DNA from: Polaribacter atrinae
Lineage (GTDB): Bacteria; Bacteroidota; Bacteroidia; Flavobacteriales; Flavobacteriaceae
Direction: 5' to 3'
Length of the DNA stretch: 64,000 nt
Assembly: GCF_038023995.1 (NCBI RefSeq)
Contig: NZ_CP150660.1
Span: 2,664,501-2,728,500 of the forward strand
Shown here one piece after another: positions 1-8,443 of this stretch. Under the pieces are notes generated by a model, which was not told where the DNA came from, made no database searches, and saw only the letters and a list, made by a program, of their open reading frames with translations. The stretch's first letter is position 1. Every line of letters begins with the position of its first letter. Made by a program: the position numbers and the translations under genes.

Positions 1-2
1 AT

Positions 3-1391
3 AGAGTATCAGAAATAATGAAAGATACAGGAGGAGACCTTTCTGCAAATTCTACAATTACAGATATTAATTTTGTAGGTGGTTATGATGGTGCTTCTAC
101 TAGTCCTATACAAATATCTAGTTATTGGATTTGGGCTTATTTTAATAGTGCCGGAAATAATGATTGGGTACAATTAAAAGAAGAAGGTTACTTGTCTAAA
201 GGTTTAGGGTATATTATGAAAAGTACAGGTCTTAATCCACAATATTTTACGTTTTATGGAAGTCCGGTTGATGGAGATATTTCATTTAATTTATCAGCAA
301 ATACAAATAGTCTTATTGGAAACCCATATGCAGGTACTTTAGATGGAAAAGCATTTATTTTAAATAATGAAGACACTATTGATGGGACGCTTTATTTTTG
401 GGAACATTCTGGTGAAGCATCAGATCAAGGGCACACAAAAGCGGGTTATGAAGGAGGTTATGCTCAATTAACTTTTTCTATGGCAACAGCTGCTACAAGT
501 GTTGTTGGTACAAACGGATTAACAGATTCTTACACGTATACTACTCCATCAAGGTATGTTGCTTTAGGTCAGGGATTTTTTGTGTTTTCAGATACAGACG
601 GAGGAACCATTAATTTTAATAACAAGCAAAGAAGTTATCAAACAGTAGAACCTTATTTTTTTAAAGGACAAGAGAAGAAAACAACTAATAGTTCGCTTCC
701 TATTTTAAAGTTAGGTATGGATTTTACAAATAAAGACTATCTAAAGCTTCATAGGCAAATAGGAATTTCATTTAATGAAAATCATTCTTATGGTTTTGAT
801 TATGGTTACGAAAGTGTAATGATAGATGTTCAATCGTCTGATGTTTATTGGGATTTTGATGAAATGGATCATAAGAAATTAGCTATTGCAGGAGTTGAGG
901 GGATTAATGAAGCTTTAAAAGTTCCACTTACAATTCTTGTAGATTCTAATGAACCTCTTTTTATCCGAATAGATGAATTAGAAAATATTGACCGTAAAAT
1001 TTATTTATTTGATGCTTTAGAAAATACAACTAGAGAATTAAAAACTGATGAGGTAGTTGAATTACCATTGTCAAAAGGAGTTTATGAAAACAGATTTTTT
1101 ATCACTTTTAATGAATCTAAAGTATTATCTGTAACGGATGAGGTTTTAGAATCTAATTTAAAGGTTTATATGGATAATGATTCGAATAAAATATCAATAG
1201 TTAATAAAAGCAGTTTTACTATAGAAAACGTTGCGGTTTTTAATGTATTAGGTCAGAGAGTTAAAAATTGGAGTCTAAATGTATTAGATGAAAAAATTGA
1301 CTTAGAAGTAGGTGAATTATCAGCCTCTGTGTATATCGTACACGTAAAAACAAACAAAGGAACATTTTCTCGTAAAATGTTAAAAAAATAA
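3..1391 (+). CDS. Secreted T9SS-sorted surface protein, 3' part only
   Basis: The reading frame is open from the first bases of the window, so the gene begins outside and the in-frame ATG at 18 is probably internal. About 460 residues are visible. Most of it is a Ser/Thr/Asn/Gly-rich beta-type region without a catalytic motif I recognise. The last 75 or so residues are a typical Bacteroidota type A C-terminal sorting domain: a beta-rich stretch with FNVLGQRVKNW, then SASVYIVHV, and a basic end, SRKMLKK. Proteins with this tail cross the outer membrane through the T9SS and stay on the surface or are released. Its function cannot be told from this part; large adhesins and surface enzymes in this group end the same way. 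A strong hairpin follows the stop codon. Confidence 0.85.
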   Translation, partial: RVSEIMKDTGGDLSANSTITDINFVGGYDGASTSPIQISSYWIWAYFNSAGNNDWVQLKEEGYLSKGLGYIMKSTGLNPQYFTFYGSPVDGDISFNLSANTNSLIGNPYAGTLDGKAFILNNEDTIDGTLYFWEHSGEASDQGHTKAGYEGGYAQLTFSMATAATSVVGTNGLTDSYTYTTPSRYVALGQGFFVFSDTDGGTINFNNKQRSYQTVEPYFFKGQEKKTTNSSLPILKLGMDFTNKDYLKLHRQIGISFNENHSYGFDYGYESVMIDVQSSDVYWDFDEMDHKKLAIAGVEGINEALKVPLTILVDSNEPLFIRIDELENIDRKIYLFDALENTTRELKTDEVVELPLSKGVYENRFFITFNESKVLSVTDEVLESNLKVYMDNDSNKISIVNKSSFTIENVAVFNVLGQRVKNWSLNVLDEKIDLEVGELSASVYIVHVKTNKGTFSRKMLKK

Positions 1392-1412
1392 GGGATTAAT
1401 TCATGTATTTAC

Positions 1413-1445
1413 AAAAAGCCTTTCCTATTTGGAAAGGCTTTTTTG
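1413..1445 (+). terminator. Rho-independent terminator after the T9SS protein
   Basis: AAAAGCCTTTCC and GGAAAGGCTTTT form a perfect stem around a 5-base loop, and the 3' arm runs into a T tract. It lies 22 bases after the stop codon and before the ruvB promoter. Confidence 0.85.
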
Positions 1446-1486
1446 GTTATGTAACAAAACATACAAAACTGTAATTTAAATTCAAT

Positions 1487-1494
1487 TATATTTG
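1487..1494 (+). promoter_or_regulatory. Bacteroidota -7 box of ruvB (TATATTTG)
   Basis: The sequence matches the TAnnTTTG -7 element of the primary Bacteroidota sigma factor and ends only 5 bases before the ATG at 1500. The transcript would start at or next to the start codon. I see no clear -33 TTG at the usual distance. Confidence 0.5.
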
Positions 1495-1499
1495 TGGTT

Positions 1500-2522
1500 A
1501 TGAATGAAAACTTAAATCCTGAAAACAACAATTTATCGAACGAAGATTTAGATGTAGAAAAAAAATTACGTCCGCTTTCTTTTGATGATTTCACAGGACA
1601 AGATCAAGCCATAGATAACCTAAAAATATTTGTTGAAGCAGCAAATCAAAGAGGAGAAGCTTTAGATCACACATTGTTTCATGGACCTCCTGGTTTAGGA
1701 AAAACAACCTTGGCGCATATTTTAGCCAACGAATTAGAAGTAGGTATAAAGGTTACTTCTGGTCCTGTTTTAGACAAGCCAGGAGATTTAGCGGGTTTGT
1801 TAACAAATCTAGATGAGCGAGATGTTTTATTTATTGATGAAATTCATAGATTAAGTCCTATTGTAGAAGAATATTTATACTCTGCAATGGAAGATTATAA
1901 AATTGATATTATGATAGAATCTGGCCCCAATGCCAGAACAGTTCAAATAAATTTAGAACCTTTTACTTTAATTGGAGCAACAACCAGATCTGGGTTGTTA
2001 ACTGCACCAATGAGAGCTCGTTTTGGAATAAGTAGTAGGTTACATTATTACAAAACAGATTTATTAACTACAATTATTCAAAGAAGTGCATTTATTTTGG
2101 GAGTTCCTATTTCTATGGAATCTGCAATTGAAATTGCAGGAAGAAGTAGAGGTACACCAAGAATTGCAAATGCCTTATTAAGAAGAGTTAGAGATTTTGC
2201 TCAAATAAAAGGAAATGGAAAAATTACTATAGATATTGCAAAATTTGCGTTAAAGGCATTAAATGTAGATGCTCATGGTTTAGATGAAATGGATAATAAA
2301 ATTCTAATGACTATTATCGATAAATTTAAAGGAGGACCTGTAGGTTTAAGCACTATTGCAACTGCAGTTTCTGAAAACACAGAAACGATTGAAGAGGTGT
2401 ACGAACCTTTTTTAATTCAGCAAGGATTTATCATGAGAACTCCTAGAGGAAGAGAAGTAACCGATTTAGCGTACAAACATTTAGGACGCGTAAAAGGGAA
2501 AAGTCAAGGAGAATTGTTTTAG
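1500..2522 (+). CDS. ruvB: Holliday junction branch migration DNA helicase RuvB
   Basis: RuvB is the hexameric AAA+ motor that drives branch migration of Holliday junctions with RuvA, before RuvC cuts them. The 340-residue product has the usual family length. Walker A is GPPGLGKT at residues 62-69 and Walker B ends in DEIH at 113-116. The sensor/arginine-finger region GATTRSG follows, then MRARFG and the C-terminal winged-helix domain (GPVGLSTIA, ending in a RGREVT segment). A GTG two codons upstream also opens the frame, but the ATG at 1500 gives the N-terminus expected in flavobacteria, and the GTG is the last part of the putative -7 box. It stands alone between two unrelated genes. Confidence 0.97.
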   Translation: MNENLNPENNNLSNEDLDVEKKLRPLSFDDFTGQDQAIDNLKIFVEAANQRGEALDHTLFHGPPGLGKTTLAHILANELEVGIKVTSGPVLDKPGDLAGLLTNLDERDVLFIDEIHRLSPIVEEYLYSAMEDYKIDIMIESGPNARTVQINLEPFTLIGATTRSGLLTAPMRARFGISSRLHYYKTDLLTTIIQRSAFILGVPISMESAIEIAGRSRGTPRIANALLRRVRDFAQIKGNGKITIDIAKFALKALNVDAHGLDEMDNKILMTIIDKFKGGPVGLSTIATAVSENTETIEEVYEPFLIQQGFIMRTPRGREVTDLAYKHLGRVKGKSQGELF

Positions 2523-2724
2523 AGAAAAATGAAACAAGAGTAAAGAGAATAGAAAATAGACAACAATTTATGTTTTTGATGTTACTATGTGTTCGTTATT
2601 TAATTTTAGAAACAAGAGTGTGTTGTGTGAATAGATGAAATTAACCAATTAAATAAAAATATTAAAGTAATAGAATAAGAATATCTGTCTTTATTCTTGA
2701 TTCTATTTTCTTGATTCTCAAGAA

Positions 2725-4452
2725 ATGAATATAAAAAAAATAATACCAATTTTAGAGTGGTTACCAAACTACAATACAACTCTTTTTAAAGGAGATTTAT
2801 TGGCAGGAATCACTGTTGGTATTATTTTAATTCCGCAAGGAATTGCGTATGCTTTAATTGCAGGTTTACCACCAATTTATGGTTTATATTGTGCTTTGGT
2901 GCCCCAAGTTATGTATGCTATTTTTGGATCTTCTAGGCAGGTGGCAATTGGTCCTGTAGCGATGGATTCTTTAATTGTAGCTACTGGTGTTTCTACCTTG
3001 GCTTTGGCAGGTTCTGAGAGTTACATAGCTATAGCTATACTGTTAGCTTTAATGGTGGGGGCAATCCAATTTATAATGGGGGTTTTTAGTTTGGGGTTTA
3101 TTGTAAACTTTCTATCTAAACCTGTTATTACTGGTTTTACATCCGCGGTAGCGTTAATTATTGGCTTCAATCAATTTCGGAATTTATTTGGAGTCGATTT
3201 TGTGCAAAGTGATCAATTACAGTATGTTGTGGTTGATGTTTTTGATAAAATAGTCAACTTTAATCATCCAACAACTGTTATTGGTTTAATTTCTGTTGTG
3301 GTCATTATTATTTTTAGAAAAATCAACAAAAAAATACCAAGTGCCTTAATAGTTGTTGTTCTCGGAATTGTAGTATTAAAATATTTTGGTGCTTCTTTTG
3401 GTGAGGTTTCTATTGTAAAAGACATTCCTTCTGGCTTGCCAACATTTGGTATTCCGGAGTTTGATATCGACTTAATAAGAGAGTTATTACCAATTGCATT
3501 TACATTGGTGATGGTTGGTTATTTAGAAACCATTTCTATAGGTAAATCATTAGAAGCAAAACAAGACGAATATAGAATAATACCCAATCAAGAATTAATA
3601 GCATTAGGAATCAGTAATATGGTAGGATCTTTGTTTAAAGCATATCCAACCACATCTAGTTTTTCTCGTTCTGCAATTAATCAAGAAAGTGGAGCAAGAA
3701 CAGGTATGGCAGCTTTAATTTCTGTTGTAATGGTTGTTTTTACACTATTATTTTTAACGCCATTATTTTATCATTTACCAAAAACAGTTTTGGCAGCCAT
3801 TATTATTGTAGCGGTTTTTAATTTGGTAAATATTAAAGAAGCGGTTTTTTTATGGAGAGCAAATCATTTAGATTTCTGGTTGATGTTAGCCACATTTATT
3901 GGCACATTATTATTAGGAATCGAATTTGGTATTATAGTTGGCGTAGGGTTGTCTTTAATTGTATTAATTTATAGAACATCTAGACCTTATGTAGCGGAAC
4001 TAGGGAAAGTGCCCAACTCTAATTTTTACAGAAATAGAAGTCGTTTTGAAGAAGTTATTATAGAAGATGATGTTTTAATTTTTAGGTTTGATGCTCAGAT
4101 ATTTTATGCAAATTCGAGCTATTTTAGAGATAAGCTAGATGAAATGGCACATAGAAAAGGAGCGGCTTTAAAATTGATAGTTTTAGATGCAGAAAGCATA
4201 AATAGAGTAGATAGTACGGGAGTAGAAATGTTAAAAGAGCGAATTAAATACTATAAAAAGAAAGGTATTACTTTTTTATTAGCAGGCGTAAAAGGCCCTG
4301 TAAGAGACGATTTATTTAGAAGCGGAATTTTATCAATTATAGATATCAATCACTTTTTTATGCGCTCTAATGATGCCGTAAAATTCTACAAAACTGGCGA
4401 CAGAAAACAACAAGAAAAATATGCTAAATACATACACCAAGCATATCATTAA
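2725..4452 (+). CDS. SulP-family anion transporter with STAS domain
   Basis: A 575-residue inner-membrane protein. Residues 1 to about 415 are strongly hydrophobic with the SulP fold. The N-terminal signature is IPQGIAYALIAGLPPIYGLY, and further on are the conserved PTTSSFSRSAIN and EFGIIVGVGLSL segments. Residues 440-565 form a cytoplasmic STAS domain (RVDSTGVEMLKER). SulP proteins move sulfate, bicarbonate or other anions; the substrate cannot be read from sequence. Two sulfur-oxidation genes follow directly on the same strand, which favours sulfate or sulfite over bicarbonate here, but only by context. The 200-base gap upstream holds a small direct repeat (TTCTTGATTCT twice, about 2693-2720) and no gene. 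Confidence 0.9.
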   Translation: MNIKKIIPILEWLPNYNTTLFKGDLLAGITVGIILIPQGIAYALIAGLPPIYGLYCALVPQVMYAIFGSSRQVAIGPVAMDSLIVATGVSTLALAGSESYIAIAILLALMVGAIQFIMGVFSLGFIVNFLSKPVITGFTSAVALIIGFNQFRNLFGVDFVQSDQLQYVVVDVFDKIVNFNHPTTVIGLISVVVIIIFRKINKKIPSALIVVVLGIVVLKYFGASFGEVSIVKDIPSGLPTFGIPEFDIDLIRELLPIAFTLVMVGYLETISIGKSLEAKQDEYRIIPNQELIALGISNMVGSLFKAYPTTSSFSRSAINQESGARTGMAALISVVMVVFTLLFLTPLFYHLPKTVLAAIIIVAVFNLVNIKEAVFLWRANHLDFWLMLATFIGTLLLGIEFGIIVGVGLSLIVLIYRTSRPYVAELGKVPNSNFYRNRSRFEEVIIEDDVLIFRFDAQIFYANSSYFRDKLDEMAHRKGAALKLIVLDAESINRVDSTGVEMLKERIKYYKKKGITFLLAGVKGPVRDDLFRSGILSIIDINHFFMRSNDAVKFYKTGDRKQQEKYAKYIHQAYH

Positions 4453-4538
4453 AAAGAATTAGTCACTTATCCTATGAGTATAATTTCTGAATTTAATTCA
4501 GTATTAAAAATACTTTGTAGGTGTTAAAAATTATAAAA

Positions 4539-5945
4539 ATGATTATAGAACAAATTTATACAGGTTGTTTAGCTCAAGGGGCTTACTACATAGAAAGTAA
4601 TGGCGAAGTTGCTATTATAGACCCATTAAGAGAAGTACAAGATTATATAGATAGTGCAGCAAAAAATAATGCAAAAATCAAATATATTTTCGAAACGCAT
4701 TTTCATGCAGATTTTGTGAGCGGGCACGTTACATTGGCAGAAAAAACAGGAGCAGATATTGTATTTGGTCCAACAGCAGAAACTAATTTTAATGCAATTA
4801 TAGCAGAAGATAATCAGGTTTTTAAGGTAGGAGATATTACCATTACCGTATTGCATACTCCAGGACATACTATGGAGAGTACTTGTTATTTATTGAAAGA
4901 TGAAAACGGAAAAGATCATGCTCTTTTTAGTGGAGATACCTTGTTTTTAGGTGATGTTGGTCGCCCAGATTTAGCACAAAAAGGAGATATTACAGAAAAA
5001 GATTTAGCAGGGTTTTTATTTGATAGTTTGCGTACTAAAGTAATGACTTTGGCTGATGAGGTTATTGTATATCCTGCACACGGAGCTGGTTCTGCTTGTG
5101 GTAAAAACTTAAGTAAAGAAACGGTAGGTACTATTGGTAATCAAAAAGAAACCAATTATGCTTTAAGAGCAAACATGACTAAAGAAGAGTTTGTAAAAGA
5201 AGTAACTGATGGTTTATTGCCTCCTCCAGCTTACTTTCCTTTAAATGTAAAGCTGAATAAAGAAGGGTATAAAAGTATTGATGAGGTTATCAAAAATAGT
5301 GAAAAGCCATTATCTGTTAAAGATTTTGAAATTATTGCAAATGAAACAGGTGCAGTTATTTTAGATGTTCGTCATCAAACGGAGTTTGTAAAAGGCTTTA
5401 TTCCGCAATCTATTTTTATTGGTATCGATGGTGGTTTTGCTCCTTGGGTTGGTGCATTGATTAAAGATATTAAGCAACCAATTTTGTTGGTCGCTCCAGA
5501 AGGAAGAGAAGAAGATACCATTACGCGTTTATCTAGAGTTGGTTTCGATAATGTTTTAGGATATTTAGAAGGTAGTTTTGATGCTTGGCAAAAAGCAGGT
5601 AAAGAAATAGATACATTAACCTCTGTTTCTGTTCAGGTTTTAGAAGATAAAATCAAAGAAAATGCGGTAGTTTTTGATGCTAGAAAACCTGGAGAATATG
5701 CAAGTGAACATATTGTAGGAGTTAAAAATACTCCGTTAGATTTTTTAAATGATCATATTTCTGAGTTTCCAGAAAAAGGAGATTTCTACGTGTATTGTGG
5801 TGGAGGTTATCGCTCTGTAATTGCAGCTTCTATCTTAAAAGCAAGAGGTATTCACAATGTAATTGATGTTGCAGGTGGTTATGCTGCCATAAGAAATTCT
5901 AATATAGAAAGATCAGCAGCTGTTTGTCCTTCAACTTTAAAATAA
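4539..5945 (+). CDS. CstB-like persulfide dioxygenase fused to two rhodanese domains
   Basis: Residues 1-240 are a metallo-beta-lactamase fold of the ETHE1/persulfide dioxygenase type. The metal motif reads THFHADF (His54, His56, Asp58), followed by TPGH (His110) and SGDTLF (Asp133). The usual last His of HxHxDH is Phe, which fits the mononuclear-iron dioxygenases that need only two His and one Asp. Two rhodanese domains follow. The first (about 255-350) has no Cys in its active loop (VAPEGRE) and should be inactive; the second (about 365-465) has the loop CGGGYRS and should be active. This is the layout of CstB, which turns persulfides into thiosulfate and sulfite. A GTG 6 codons upstream is possible, but the ATG at 4539 fits the family N-terminus (MIIEQIYTGCLAQ). 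Confidence 0.9.
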   Translation: MIIEQIYTGCLAQGAYYIESNGEVAIIDPLREVQDYIDSAAKNNAKIKYIFETHFHADFVSGHVTLAEKTGADIVFGPTAETNFNAIIAEDNQVFKVGDITITVLHTPGHTMESTCYLLKDENGKDHALFSGDTLFLGDVGRPDLAQKGDITEKDLAGFLFDSLRTKVMTLADEVIVYPAHGAGSACGKNLSKETVGTIGNQKETNYALRANMTKEEFVKEVTDGLLPPPAYFPLNVKLNKEGYKSIDEVIKNSEKPLSVKDFEIIANETGAVILDVRHQTEFVKGFIPQSIFIGIDGGFAPWVGALIKDIKQPILLVAPEGREEDTITRLSRVGFDNVLGYLEGSFDAWQKAGKEIDTLTSVSVQVLEDKIKENAVVFDARKPGEYASEHIVGVKNTPLDFLNDHISEFPEKGDFYVYCGGGYRSVIAASILKARGIHNVIDVAGGYAAIRNSNIERSAAVCPSTLK

Positions 5946-5948
5946 AAA

Positions 5949-6317
5949 ATGAAGAAAAATGTTTTATGCCTTTTATTGATGAGTTTCTTTTTTATGAATT
6001 GCAGCTCGCAAGTAGAAGTAAAATCAATTTCTACAAAGGAATTAAAAGAATTACTTTCTAAAGAAAAAATTCAATTAATGGATGTTAGAACACCAAAAGA
6101 AATTAAAGAAGGTGCAATAGCAACGGCCACTTTTTCAAACTATTTTGATACTAATTTTAAAGAGAAAGCTTCTGAGATATTAGATAAATCTAAACCAGTT
6201 TACTTATACTGTAGAAGCGGCAATAGAAGCGAGAAAGCCTCTAAAATACTTCAGGAAAATGGTTATGAAGTCTACAATGTTTTAGGAGGATATAACAAAT
6301 GGAAACAAGAAAACTAA
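5949..6317 (+). CDS. Single-domain rhodanese lipoprotein
   Basis: A 122-residue protein with a lipoprotein signal (hydrophobic segment ending FFMNCSS, lipidated at the Cys) and one rhodanese domain. The active loop is CRSGNRS, so sulfurtransferase activity is likely, and the domain ends in the usual NVLGGYNKW. It begins 3 bases after the CstB-like gene and is surely co-transcribed. With a lipid anchor it would act in the periplasm, passing sulfane sulfur outside the cytoplasmic pool used by its neighbour. A hairpin terminator follows. Confidence 0.9.
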   Translation: MKKNVLCLLLMSFFFMNCSSQVEVKSISTKELKELLSKEKIQLMDVRTPKEIKEGAIATATFSNYFDTNFKEKASEILDKSKPVYLYCRSGNRSEKASKILQENGYEVYNVLGGYNKWKQEN

Positions 6318-6430
6318 ATTTAATTAGAAACTCTAGAAGTAGATAATAAAAACAGGGTTTTACACAACGTAAAAACTATTGTTTGTTATACTATTGATAG
6401 AATAGATTCTTAACGTTAAAAAACACATAA

Positions 6431-6478
6431 AAAAGAGAGAACAAGAGCTTTACATAAGGTTTTTGTTCTCTCTTTTTT
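6431..6478 (+). terminator. Rho-independent terminator of the sulfur genes
   Basis: AAAAGAGAGAACAA pairs perfectly with TTGTTCTCTCTTTT, followed by more T. It separates the rhodanese gene from the DUF3857 pair that starts 30 bases later. Confidence 0.8.
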
Positions 6479-6508
6479 GTATTTTAGTTTCATATAAAAC
6501 AGACAAGT

Positions 6509-8434
6509 TTGAGCATTTATAAATTAGTTTTTCTTACATTTTTTTTATCAATGGTAACAAGCTTAAACGCTCAGTATTCTGCAGAGTTTTTAAGATATAA
6601 TAAAGCGCATCCAGAAGCTGCAAGAGTTCGTTTACAGCAAGAAACTACTATTGCAATAACCGTTGTAAATGATAGTTTACAAATAGATCAAGCGTTTTTT
6701 GAGGAAGATTTGTATTTAAATGATGCTGCCACCTATAACTCTAAGAATACTTTAAATTTCTCTGCCTTTTTTGAATTAAAGAACATAGAAGCTTCTTCTT
6801 TTTCTTTTGACAATAATGAATATGTAGAAAATAAAGTAGAAAAATTTACTAAAAAAGATGAATTAAATCAGTCTTTTCATGATGATTCTACATTGTTAAA
6901 TTTTGTATATCCAAATTTAAAAAAAGGGTCTAAATCGATTTTGAAATATTCTCAGAGAATTAAAAACCCTCGTTTTTTAACTCCTTTTTATTTTGGTGAT
7001 TATTTTCCTGTTCAAAAAAACAAAGTCACTATTATTGTTGATGAAAATGTGCATTTAGAATTTAAGAAATTTAATATTGTTGATGATAATATTCAGTTTA
7101 CCGAAGCTAAAAAAGGTGATAAGGTAATTTATACATGGGTTTTAAATAATCAACAGGAATATGATTTTGAGTCAAATACACCCAGTTACAAAACTATTTT
7201 ACCGCACATTGTACCAATTATCACTTCTTATAAAATTAAAGGTGAAAATATTAAGTTATTAGGTAAGGTTTCAGATTTATACACTTGGTATTATTCTTTG
7301 GTAGAAAATGTAAATACAGAAGCACCAGCTAAAGAATTGGTAGACTTGGTTTCTAAAATTACAGCAGATAAAAAAACGGATCTAGAAAAAGTGAAATCCA
7401 TTTATTATTGGACGCAGCAAAACATAAAATACATTGCTTTTGAGTATGCCTTAGGTGGCTTTATTCCGAGAGAATCGAATGAGGTGTTTAGAAAGAAATA
7501 TGGCGATTGTAAAGACAATTCGAGTATACTTTATAGCATGTTAGAAATTGCAGGTGTTAAAGGAAATTTAACATGGATTGGTACAAGAAGCATTCCGTAT
7601 ACGTATGATGAGGTGCCAACACCCGTTGTAGATAATCACATGATTCTCTCTTATGAGAACAACGGAAAAACCTATTATTTAGATGCTACAGGTAGGTATA
7701 TTAAATTCGGAACTCCAACTTCATTTATTCAAGGTAAAGAAGCGTTGGTAGGTTATGGAAAAGATTTTAAGATTAAAACGGTGCCCATTATAGCTGCGAA
7801 AGAAAATGCAATTATAGATGTAACTAATATTAAAATTGAAAACGGTAGTGTTTTTGGATCTTCTAAAACAACGATTTCTGGGTATCCAAAAATTGATATT
7901 TTTCATACGTTAGAATCTGGAAACTCAGAAACTAAGTTGAAGAAATTCTATAAAAGTGCGTTTGAGAAAGGGAATAATACTTTTCAAATCAATAATTTTA
8001 AAGAAACGAATAAGTATCATTATGATAATGATTTTATTGTGGATTATGATTTTGAAATTAAGAATTATGCTAAAAATTTGGGTGATGAAATTTATATCAA
8101 CCTAAATTTGAATAAAGAGATTTCTTTCTATAAAACGGATAAAAACCGAAAGAATGCGATAGAATATGAGTATCAAAAACAGTATAATTATACCACTAAA
8201 TTAGAAATTCCGGTAGGTTATAAAGTAGATTATGTGCCAGAATCAGTAACTGTTTCTAACGATTTATTGACTTGTAAAATTACGTATCAAATAAAGGGAA
8301 ATGAGGTGGTTTATGAGCATGAAATTGAATTAAACTTCTTAGTTTTATCAACAGAACAACAAAAAGAAGTGAACAAAGAGATTCAAAAAATAGAAAGAAA
8401 TTATAAAGAAATTGTAGTTTTAAAAAAAGAATAA
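6509..8434 (+). CDS. Secreted DUF3857 / transglutaminase-like protein, catalytic residues present
   Basis: 641 residues with an N-terminal signal peptide (ending SLNAQ). An N-terminal DUF3857 beta domain covers about 45-230, a transglutaminase-like core about 270-420, and a DUF2569-like or other beta-rich C-terminal part follows. The papain-like triad is intact: Cys334 in YGDCKDN, His377 in VDNHMI and Asp392 in LDATG. Related proteins are widespread in Bacteroidota, but their substrate is unknown to me; they are thought to be periplasmic or outer-membrane peptidases or amidases. The start is a TTG: an in-frame stop lies 8 codons upstream with no ATG between, and the TTG gives a full signal peptide. 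Its paralogue follows 9 bases downstream. Confidence 0.85.
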   Translation: MSIYKLVFLTFFLSMVTSLNAQYSAEFLRYNKAHPEAARVRLQQETTIAITVVNDSLQIDQAFFEEDLYLNDAATYNSKNTLNFSAFFELKNIEASSFSFDNNEYVENKVEKFTKKDELNQSFHDDSTLLNFVYPNLKKGSKSILKYSQRIKNPRFLTPFYFGDYFPVQKNKVTIIVDENVHLEFKKFNIVDDNIQFTEAKKGDKVIYTWVLNNQQEYDFESNTPSYKTILPHIVPIITSYKIKGENIKLLGKVSDLYTWYYSLVENVNTEAPAKELVDLVSKITADKKTDLEKVKSIYYWTQQNIKYIAFEYALGGFIPRESNEVFRKKYGDCKDNSSILYSMLEIAGVKGNLTWIGTRSIPYTYDEVPTPVVDNHMILSYENNGKTYYLDATGRYIKFGTPTSFIQGKEALVGYGKDFKIKTVPIIAAKENAIIDVTNIKIENGSVFGSSKTTISGYPKIDIFHTLESGNSETKLKKFYKSAFEKGNNTFQINNFKETNKYHYDNDFIVDYDFEIKNYAKNLGDEIYINLNLNKEISFYKTDKNRKNAIEYEYQKQYNYTTKLEIPVGYKVDYVPESVTVSNDLLTCKITYQIKGNEVVYEHEIELNFLVLSTEQQKEVNKEIQKIERNYKEIVVLKKE

Positions 8435-8443
8435 AGCAGAATT

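Noticed and set aside
4500..4521. Possible -7 box upstream of the persulfide dioxygenase gene (TACTTTG).
   Set aside because: It has only one base between TA and TTTG instead of two, so it does not fit the consensus.
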